Below are positions 57,636-64,000 of a stretch of DNA of 64,000 bases, one piece after another (positions within the stretch are counted from its first letter, which is position 1; each line of letters opens with the position of its first letter). This DNA comes from Vitreoscilla filiformis (lineage in GTDB: Bacteria > Pseudomonadota > Gammaproteobacteria > Burkholderiales > Burkholderiaceae_C), in assembly GCF_002222655.1 (NCBI RefSeq), contig NZ_CP022424.1, forward strand, positions 218,641-282,640, written 5' to 3'. Both the position numbers and the translations under genes were made by a program. The notes under the pieces are model-generated. The model saw only the letters and a list, made by a program, of their open reading frames with translations. It was not told the origin of the DNA and ran no database searches.

Positions 57636-58943
57636 ATGGCAACCATCCTCGGCGGTGTCGCCGTTTCCCACACACCCACCATCGGTTTTGCTTTCGACCA
57701 GAAAAAGCACACCGACCCGGTCTGGGCACCGATTTTTGAAGCGTTCGAGCCGGTCAAGCGTTGGCTGGCCGATGTGAAGCCGGACGTGGCCATCGTCACC
57801 TACAACGACCACGTCACGTCTTTCTTCTTCGATCACTACTCGGCTTTTGCGCTGGGCATCGGCGAACGCTACGAAGCAGCCGATGAAGGGGGCGGCCCGC
57901 GTGACCTGCCGGCGGTGGCTGGGCATCCCGGCTTGGCGGCGCACATCGGTGCTTCGCTGATGCACGAGGAGTTCGACATGTCGTTCTTCCAGAACAAACC
58001 GCTGGATCACGGCGCGTTCTCGCCCATGTCGGTGCTGTGGGATCACGCAGGGGGCTGGCCGGTGTCAATCGTGCCGCTGCAAATGGGGGTGCTGCAATTC
58101 CCGGTGCCCAGCGTGCGGCGTTTCTACAAACTGGGCCAGGCGCTGCGCCGAGCCATTGAGAGCTACCCGGAAGACTTGCGGGTGGTGATCGTCGCCACGG
58201 GGGGCCTGTCGCATCAAGTACATGGTGAACGTGCGGGGTTCAACAACACGCCGTGGGACATGCAGTTTCTCGACCTGTTCGAGAAAGACCCGGAGCGGCT
58301 GGCCCAACTCACCCATGCAGAATTGGCCGAGCTGGGCGGCGTCGAGGGGGCGGAGGTCATGATGTGGTTGACGATGCGCGGTGCCCTGTCACCGCAAGTC
58401 AAGAAGTTGCATCAAGCCTACTACCTGCCATCCATGACCGGCATTGCGGCGGCCATCTACGAAAACCAGGCGGGCCCGGTGATTGCCGGCGAAGTGGCCC
58501 GTCACCAGCAAGCCATCGGCACGCAACTGGCGGGCGCTGAGCGGCTGGTGGGCGCGTATCCGTTCACGTTTGCCCGCAGCGTCAAGGCGTTCCGACTCAA
58601 CCGCTTTTTGCACGACTTGATCGAGCCGGCCCAGCGCGAACGTTTCAAGACCGATGAAATCGGGGCCATGCAAGCCGCCGGGCTAACCGAGGAAGAGATG
58701 GGGTTGGTTCAGACGCGCAACTGGCGCGGGCTGATCCACTACGGCTGCATCTTTTTCATGCTGGAAAAGCTGGGGGCGGTGGTGGGGGTGTCGAACCTGC
58801 ACATTTACGCCGCCATGCGAGGTGAGACCTTGGAAGCTTTCCAAAAGACGCGCAACGCGCCCGGCGCGCTGTACTCGGTGGCGGGCAAGCAAGCCGGGGC
58901 GTTGGATTGGAATTCGCCGGTGGCATCGGCCACTGACGCCTGA
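57636..58943 (+). CDS. galA: Gallate dioxygenase (class III extradiol ring-cleavage enzyme)
   Basis: 435 aa. LigB-like catalytic half with iron ligands His12 (VSHTPT) and His59 (YNDHVTSFF), acid-base His in 'LDHGAFSP' and 'GGLSHQVHGERAGFNNT', fused to a LigA-like C-terminal half ('EMGLVQTRNWRGLIHYGCIF'). This fused layout and length mark GalA/DesB gallate dioxygenases rather than two-subunit LigAB. It opens gallate to 4-oxalomesaconate. 50 bp after dctM, so likely co-expressed with the transporter. No other gallate genes are in the window. Confidence 0.9.
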   Translation: MATILGGVAVSHTPTIGFAFDQKKHTDPVWAPIFEAFEPVKRWLADVKPDVAIVTYNDHVTSFFFDHYSAFALGIGERYEAADEGGGPRDLPAVAGHPGLAAHIGASLMHEEFDMSFFQNKPLDHGAFSPMSVLWDHAGGWPVSIVPLQMGVLQFPVPSVRRFYKLGQALRRAIESYPEDLRVVIVATGGLSHQVHGERAGFNNTPWDMQFLDLFEKDPERLAQLTHAELAELGGVEGAEVMMWLTMRGALSPQVKKLHQAYYLPSMTGIAAAIYENQAGPVIAGEVARHQQAIGTQLAGAERLVGAYPFTFARSVKAFRLNRFLHDLIEPAQRERFKTDEIGAMQAAGLTEEEMGLVQTRNWRGLIHYGCIFFMLEKLGAVVGVSNLHIYAAMRGETLEAFQKTRNAPGALYSVAGKQAGALDWNSPVASATDA

Positions 58944-58945
58944 AA

Positions 58946-60544
58946 TCACTTCAACGGCACCGGCACAAACAGCGTGTCGCCCTGGCGCCGGATCAGCAAG
59001 GCCACTTGTTTGGGCTGATCTTTGAGGATCTTGCGCACCTCATCGAGCGATCGGATCGGCTTGCCGTTGATGGACAACAGCACGTCCCCCGGCTCCACGC
59101 CTGCACGGGCGGCTGCACCGCTGCCGTCCAAACCTTCCACCAGCAAACCGTTGCCATCGGTGCCCGCTTGACGCTGCTCTTGCGGCGTCAGCGGACGCAC
59201 GCGCAGGCCCAGGCGGTTGCTTTCGTCGGCGCTGTCGCTGGCGGAGGTGGGGGGGTTGGGTTTGTCGTCGGCGCTGCCGAGCTGGGCCCGCAACGTCTGC
59301 GCCCGCTGATCACGCCAAATTTTGAGCGTCACCGTGCTGCCCGGCGCCGCCAGGCTGATCAAGCTGGACAAGGTGCCCGCTTGAATCACCCGCTGCCCGT
59401 TGGCCTCCAAGATGACATCCCCCGGCTGTAAACCCGCTTTTTCCGCCGCGCTGCCCTTGTTGACCCGCGCCACCAGTGCCCCTTCCGGCTGGGCCAAGCC
59501 GAAGGATTCGGCCAGGGCTTGGTTCACGTCCTGCACCATCACGCCCAATTGACCATGGCGGGCGTGGCCCGTGGCAACGATTTGATCTTTGACTTGCAGC
59601 GCCACATTGATCGGAATCGCAAAGCTCAGCCCCTGAAACCCACCGCTGCGGCTGTAAATCTGCGCGTTGATGCCCACCACCGCGCCCGTGCCATCGAACA
59701 GCGGCCCGCCCGAATTGCCAGGGTTGACGGCGGCGTCGGTTTGGATGAAAGGCACGGCCGAATCCCCCGGCAACGAACGCCCTTTGGCACTGACGATGCC
59801 TTGCGTGGCCGTTTGCTCCAGCCCGTAAGGCGCGCCGATGGCCAGCACCGGATCGCCCACTTCCAACGTGCTGGCGTCGCCCAAACGCACCGCCGGCAAC
59901 CCTTTGGCGTCGATGCGCAACACGGCCACATCCGTCACCGGATCGGAGCCCAGCACCTTGGCGGCGAATTCACGCCGATCGGAGAGTTTGACGGTCACGT
60001 CTTTGGCGTCGCGCACCACATGCGCGTTGGTCAAAATCAGCCCATCTGCGCTGATGATGAACCCCGAGCCTTGACCACGAAACGGTGTTTTGGGGCTGCC
60101 ACCCCCCCGGCGAAATTGGAAACCGGGCATGCCTCGGAAAAACTGGAAAAACGGATCGTTCTCCAACTCAGGGGGCAGGCCGCTGCTGGCACTGCTGTCG
60201 CTGTCCTCTTGGCCCCGCGTGCCGGCAACCGTCACCCCGACCACCGCCGGGCCCGCCTGGCGCACGATGGCACGGTAGTCAGGCACCGATCCCGGTGGCA
60301 ACGGGGCCACGGGCGCAGGGGTCGCGGAAGGCGTTGCCGGGGCGGAAGCCGTGTCAGCGGCGGCGTTGCCTTTGAACAAAGCGGGCAACCCCAAGGCACC
60401 CGCCGAGCCTGCGGCCACCAAGGCGGTGGTCACCCCAGCGGTGATGAGGACGGTGGACACGGTCTTCATGCTCGGGCGGGCGGGCAGGGGCATCCGCATG
60501 CGCCCACGGTGGCTGTTGGCAAACATTTCGGCAGGATCGCGCAT
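58946..60544 (-). CDS. Do-like periplasmic serine protease (DegP/MucD type)
   Basis: About 532 aa. N-terminal membrane segment (STVLITAGVTTALVAAGSAG), protease domain with catalytic His (LTNAHVV), Asp (VTDVAVLRI) and Ser (NPGNSGGP), then two PDZ domains ('GALVARVNKGSAAEKAGLQP', 'GDVLLSINGKPIRSLDEV'). Degrades or refolds damaged envelope proteins. ATG 60544 is preferred; a shorter start at MKTVSTVL is possible. Convergent with galA, 2 bp apart. Confidence 0.92.
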   Translation of the reverse strand: MRDPAEMFANSHRGRMRMPLPARPSMKTVSTVLITAGVTTALVAAGSAGALGLPALFKGNAAADTASAPATPSATPAPVAPLPPGSVPDYRAIVRQAGPAVVGVTVAGTRGQEDSDSSASSGLPPELENDPFFQFFRGMPGFQFRRGGGSPKTPFRGQGSGFIISADGLILTNAHVVRDAKDVTVKLSDRREFAAKVLGSDPVTDVAVLRIDAKGLPAVRLGDASTLEVGDPVLAIGAPYGLEQTATQGIVSAKGRSLPGDSAVPFIQTDAAVNPGNSGGPLFDGTGAVVGINAQIYSRSGGFQGLSFAIPINVALQVKDQIVATGHARHGQLGVMVQDVNQALAESFGLAQPEGALVARVNKGSAAEKAGLQPGDVILEANGQRVIQAGTLSSLISLAAPGSTVTLKIWRDQRAQTLRAQLGSADDKPNPPTSASDSADESNRLGLRVRPLTPQEQRQAGTDGNGLLVEGLDGSGAAARAGVEPGDVLLSINGKPIRSLDEVRKILKDQPKQVALLIRRQGDTLFVPVPLK

Positions 60545-60645
60545 GGTCAAACTCCAGAGCATCGGGACGGGCTGAACAATGCGCCCGTATGCCTTCATGG
60601 TGCGCTCAGAACATGAGGCCAACATGAGCCGAAAATGAGGCGAAC

Positions 60646-61023
60646 ATGAAGACACGAAACCTGATGCCATTGCTTTCACGCTCCCCCCTCCAATGCCTGT
60701 GCCTGTGGGGGCTGGCCGCCTTGGCCGGCTGTACCCCACCACCACAAACCCGCCACCGTGTGGACTTCACCCTTGACCCTCAAGGACACTGCCAAGTCAA
60801 TCACCAACCCCAGCCCTGCGCCCAAGCCGGTGCGGTGGCGCTCCAGCTCAGCCCGCAGGGGGGCAGTGGCGTCAGTGCGGTGCTGTTGGTCAGCCCCCAA
60901 AGCCCGATCGCCGCACAAGAAGCGTTGATCGGCAGCTTACGAGCCGCCAAAATCAACCATCTCCAGTACGGCGATCCGCCCACCAACGCCCAACGCCCGC
61001 AGCCCAAAGGCGCGAACGATTGA
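60646..61023 (+). CDS. Small lipoprotein, ExbD-periplasmic-domain-like
   Basis: 125 aa. Signal with lipobox LAGC, then a compact domain. 'VDFTLDPQGHCQVNHQPQPC' followed by 'SAVLLVSPQSPIAAQEALIG' and 'LRAAKINHLQYGD' recalls the periplasmic domain of ExbD/TolR-like proteins; this resemblance is by eye and weak. Two Cys (at about residues 49 and 58) may form a disulfide. Function unknown. Confidence 0.65.
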   Translation: MKTRNLMPLLSRSPLQCLCLWGLAALAGCTPPPQTRHRVDFTLDPQGHCQVNHQPQPCAQAGAVALQLSPQGGSGVSAVLLVSPQSPIAAQEALIGSLRAAKINHLQYGDPPTNAQRPQPKGAND

Positions 61024-61038
61024 GGCTCAAGTACACAT

Positions 61039-62550
61039 TCACATGTGGCCGGTCTTGACGAAGCGGCTGTGCCAGCTCAGCGACTCGTCCAACAAATGCG
61101 GCGTGTGTTGGCCGGGCGCGCCTCGACGGGCGCGTTCATAGTAGTCGCGCAGCAAGTCGCGGAACGACGGGTGGACGCAGCGTTCGATGATCAGCTCCGC
61201 CCGCTTGCGCGGTGACAACCCGCGCAAATCGGCCAAACCCTGATCGGTGACGATCACTTGCACATCGTGTTCGGTGTGATCCACATGGCTGACCATCGGC
61301 ACGATGGTGGAAATCGCGCCGCCCTTGGCGGTGGACGGGGCCATGAAAATCGACAGGTACGCATTGCGCGCAAAGTCCCCCGACCCGCCAATGCCGTTCA
61401 TGATCGACGACCCCATGACGTGGGTGGAGTTGACGTTGCCGTAAATGTCCGCCTCGATCATGCCGTTCATGGCGATGATGCCGAGGCGGCGAATCAGCTC
61501 CGGGTGATTGCTGATTTCTTGCGGACGCAGCACCACGCGCTGGCGCCAGTAATCCAAATCAGCCGTGAACTCGGCCAATGCGGCTGGGCTGAGCGCCAAT
61601 GCAGCCGACGAAGCACTGGCCAACTTGCCTGACTTGAGCATTTCCAACATGCCGTCCTGCAACACCTCGGTGTAGGCCGTGAGGTTCTCGAACGGGCCTT
61701 CGTTCAACCCGGCGAGCACAGCGTTGGCGATGTTGCCGACCCCCGATTGCAGCGGTAGCAGTTCGGGCGGCAAACGGCCCTGTGTCACCTCGTGTTGCAG
61801 GAAGTCGAGAATGTGCCCGGCAATGGCGCGCGACTTGTCATCCGGAGGCGTGAAGGCCGTGGCTTTGTCGGGATCGTGGGTCGCAACCACGGCCACCACT
61901 TTGTTCAGATCAACGTGCAGGTACGGCGTGCCAATGCGATCGTTGGGGTGAACCAACGGAATGGGCTTGCGGTGCGGTGGGCGCTCGGTGCCGTAATACA
62001 CATCGTGCATGCCTTCAAGGCCTTCGGGCTGCCAGCTGTTGACCTCCAAGATGACCTTGTCCGCCTGATCCAGCCAAGTTTTGTTGTTGCCAATCGAAGT
62101 CGACGGAATCAACCGCCCGTCCTCCAGCACGCCGGCAACCTCCACCACCGCCACGTTGAGCTTGCCAAAAAAACCAAACCACACGTACTGAGCCACATGA
62201 GACAGGTGTACGTCGATGTAGTCCATCTCACCTGCATTGATGCGCTGGCGGCAATGCGGATCACTTTGGTAAGGTAAGCGCATGTCCATGGCGTTGGCAC
62301 GGGCCAAAGCACCATCCAGCTCAGACGAGGTCGAAGCCCCCGTGAGCACCGAGATGCGAAAATGCTGGCCGGCTTGATGGGCCGCGTCGATGCGCTTGGC
62401 CAAAGCCAAGGGCACCTTCTTGGGAGAGCCCGAGCCGGTGAAACCACTCATCCCGACATGGTCACCATCGACAATGAAAGTGGCGGCCTGTTCGGCTGAC
62501 ATGAGTTTGGCGCGCAGCGCCGGATTAAGAATGCGATTGGCAGCGGTCAT
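61039..62550 (-). CDS. Acetyl-CoA hydrolase/transferase family CoA-transferase
   Basis: 503 aa. N-terminal 'FIVDGDHVGMSGFTGSGSPK', the CoA-transfer region 'LQSGVGNIANAVLAGL' and active-site Glu stretch 'YTEVLQDGMLEML', then 'GIGGSGDFARNAYLSIF' and 'QGLADLRGLSPRKRAELI'. Matches the succinyl-CoA:acetate / propionyl-CoA:succinate transferase group. Start 62550 (MTAANRILN) chosen; upstream frame lacks family similarity. Confidence 0.88.
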   Translation of the reverse strand: MTAANRILNPALRAKLMSAEQAATFIVDGDHVGMSGFTGSGSPKKVPLALAKRIDAAHQAGQHFRISVLTGASTSSELDGALARANAMDMRLPYQSDPHCRQRINAGEMDYIDVHLSHVAQYVWFGFFGKLNVAVVEVAGVLEDGRLIPSTSIGNNKTWLDQADKVILEVNSWQPEGLEGMHDVYYGTERPPHRKPIPLVHPNDRIGTPYLHVDLNKVVAVVATHDPDKATAFTPPDDKSRAIAGHILDFLQHEVTQGRLPPELLPLQSGVGNIANAVLAGLNEGPFENLTAYTEVLQDGMLEMLKSGKLASASSAALALSPAALAEFTADLDYWRQRVVLRPQEISNHPELIRRLGIIAMNGMIEADIYGNVNSTHVMGSSIMNGIGGSGDFARNAYLSIFMAPSTAKGGAISTIVPMVSHVDHTEHDVQVIVTDQGLADLRGLSPRKRAELIIERCVHPSFRDLLRDYYERARRGAPGQHTPHLLDESLSWHSRFVKTGHM

Positions 62551-62667
62551 GGTGCAAAGGTAATGGCCCCGAGGCCGGGTCAGACAGAGCGCAGAGCCCG
62601 AAAGGTACGGGTTTCTACTGATTCTGACAGGCTCAGTGGTTGCCTTGACACAGTGTCCCCAGGAAAG

Positions 62668-63345
62668 ATGAAGGTTCTGCGACGTTCTTCCCCCATCAAC
62701 CCAAGTGGTCGTGTATTGGCAGCACCTGCACAGGTGCCTGCTACTTGGTTGCGAGGACGCACCCGTTACGCCGTCTGGGCGGTGACTTGGGAGGATGACC
62801 CACACGCCACTTGGCACCTGCGGCAACGGCTGGCCGCTGTGCGTGCGGCGTTGGCACCGTGGTTGGTTTGGGGGCCACGCCAACCTCACCTGACTTTGCA
62901 GGTGTGCGGGTTTGCCAGTGATCTGGCATCAGCCCAGTGGAACGACGATTTCACGCCCGCCATGCAAGCCGCCCAATGCGCTGCGTTGGCACAGTTGGCG
63001 CCCCGGCGCTTCACGCTGCGGCTGGGGGCGGTGGCGAGTTTTGCGTCGGCAGCGTACCTGACGGTGCAAGACGAAGACGGCGCGTTGCCCGCCCTGCGAC
63101 AGGCGCTGGCCTTGGGGCACGGCGAATTTCGCAGCGCCCCTTGGGTGCCTCATGTGACGGTGGGGCTGTACCGGCGCCCCTGGCCTTGGACGGATGTGCA
63201 GGCGGCGCTGTCATCGCTGGCATGGGTTCCAGAAACGTCGCGGGCGTTGGTGCTGCCGGTGCGGGCCGTGAGCCTCGTCAGCTATGACGCCGCCGATGTG
63301 GGCGGGCGCCTGCGCACGCTGTGGCGCCATGCGCTGGCCCCCTGA
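62668..63345 (+). CDS. 2H phosphoesterase, 2'-5' RNA ligase-like
   Basis: 225 aa. The two HxTx catalytic motifs are HLTLQV and HVTVGL, about 90 residues apart, as in LigT/2H phosphoesterases. 'RYAVWAVTW' precedes. These act on cyclic phosphates of RNA or nucleotides; substrate here unknown. ATG 62668 has AGGAAAG just upstream. Confidence 0.78.
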   Translation: MKVLRRSSPINPSGRVLAAPAQVPATWLRGRTRYAVWAVTWEDDPHATWHLRQRLAAVRAALAPWLVWGPRQPHLTLQVCGFASDLASAQWNDDFTPAMQAAQCAALAQLAPRRFTLRLGAVASFASAAYLTVQDEDGALPALRQALALGHGEFRSAPWVPHVTVGLYRRPWPWTDVQAALSSLAWVPETSRALVLPVRAVSLVSYDAADVGGRLRTLWRHALAP

Positions 63346-63402
63346 AGCGGGGTTAGCATCCAAGCTCGACGATTTGCAGACAACAAAGAAAGAGAGTTGG
63401 CC

Positions 63403-63858
63403 ATGCTGAACTTCCTCGTTCCCACGGATGGTTCGGATTTGTCGCTGGATGCCGTGCGCCATGTGATCCGGTTGAGCCAAGAAGGACTGGCCTTGCAGGT
63501 CACGCTGGCGCATGTGCGCGAGCCGGTGCATCTGTACGAAGTGGTGCTCGCGCCCGATGTGGAGGTGCTGGAAAACGCCAGCCAAGCCGCCGCCGAACAC
63601 GCGCTGGTGCCAGCGGCTGAGTTGCTGACAGCGGCAGGGCTGAGTTTCACCCAGGAAATTGCCCTGGGCGATGCAGCCAGCGAGTTGCCAGAGATGGCGC
63701 TGGAGTGCGGGTGTGATGCCATCGTCATCAGCACGGGCGGGGCGGGCTTATTGAGCAATGGCCGCATCGGTCGGGTGGCGGACGCGGTGCTGCACCACGC
63801 CGAAGTGCCGGTGACGGTGGTGCGGCGCCTGGAAGGCGAAGGCGCACAAGGGGACTGA
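63403..63858 (+). CDS. Universal stress protein, UspA family
   Basis: 151 aa. 'FLVPTDGSDLSLDAVRHVI' at the N-terminus and 'CDAIVISTGGAGLLSNGRIG' with 'ADAVLHHAEVPVTVV' at the C-terminus are the standard Usp landmarks; the nucleotide loop is slightly unusual. ATG 63403 preferred over the TTG two codons earlier. Confidence 0.85.
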   Translation: MLNFLVPTDGSDLSLDAVRHVIRLSQEGLALQVTLAHVREPVHLYEVVLAPDVEVLENASQAAAEHALVPAAELLTAAGLSFTQEIALGDAASELPEMALECGCDAIVISTGGAGLLSNGRIGRVADAVLHHAEVPVTVVRRLEGEGAQGD

Positions 63859-64000
63859 AACGCCGGGCAGACCTGAACTCCCCCTAAGCTGTGCTGGCTC
63901 TGGGCTCCAGGTCGAGCCCAGGGTTTTGCACGAACACCCGTTGCTGCGTCAACAATCGAAGCCGGTTTGTTCATGGCTGTTTCAGGATCACCACTGCCGC
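63859..64000. other. Noncoding right edge
   Basis: 142 bp after the Usp gene; no gene, terminator or repeat that I can support. Confidence 0.4.

Overview
The window comes from a high-GC betaproteobacterium, most likely Burkholderiales. The evidence is the codon usage, a dnr/nap/ccm denitrification-type block, phosphatidylserine decarboxylase, a TRAP uptake system next to a gallate dioxygenase, and a YqiJ/YqiK/PspA set. No rRNA or tRNA gene was seen.

Layout: 1-3151 holds the end-truncated gene of a G8-domain lipoprotein, a small methyltransferase and a nitroreductase. 3162-10182 (minus strand) is a complete cytochrome c maturation operon headed by a Dnr/Fnr-type regulator (dnr-ccmABCDEF-[ccmG-ccmH fusion]-ccmI). 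It diverges from a periplasmic nitrate reductase operon, napDAGHBC (10331-16076), across a short region with two FNR/Dnr-like boxes. The Ccm proteins mature the c-type haems of NapB and NapC, so the two operons form one respiratory unit.

16213-34191 is a type I-F CRISPR-Cas locus: cas1, cas2-3 fusion, csy1-csy2-csy3-csy4(cas6f), a leader with two perfect IHF consensus sites, and an array of 129 repeats and 128 spacers. The cas2-3 to csy1 gap (20766-22343) is an accessory island. It carries a vapBC-like toxin-antitoxin pair bracketed by a perfect 78-bp duplication of the cas3 3' end, a short palindromic repeat, and a HigA-like antitoxin fragment. Most interesting is a degenerate mini-CRISPR (21941-22022, minus strand) ending in its own terminator. 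Its pseudo-spacer matches the promoter region just upstream of the csy operon: 11 uninterrupted seed bases next to a type I-F CC PAM, then a pattern in which three of six mismatches fall on positions 12, 18 and 24. This is the signature of a crRNA-like regulator of the CreA (RNA antitoxin) or CreR (cas autorepressor) kind. A possible CreT-like mini-ORF with a GGAGG Shine-Dalgarno and tandem AGA codons lies in the RNA that it would repress.

34322-42607 encodes Psd, a penicillin-acylase-family hydrolase, a membrane PAS/SpoIIE/HATPase regulator and a B12-type radical SAM protein. 42694-50619 (minus) is a 2641-residue RTX-type protein with 240-residue higher-order repeats. 50795-54355 (minus) is a flotillin/YqiJ/PspA membrane-stress operon. 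54566-58943 is a TRAP transporter (dctQ interrupted by a nonsense codon) plus gallate dioxygenase, preceded by a LysR-type box. The right end has a Do-like protease, a small lipoprotein, a CoA-transferase, a 2H phosphoesterase and a universal stress protein.

A roughly 90-bp palindromic repeat recurs. It sits in the same reading frame inside cas3 and as the linker of the CcmG-CcmH fusion, with shorter copies between genes.
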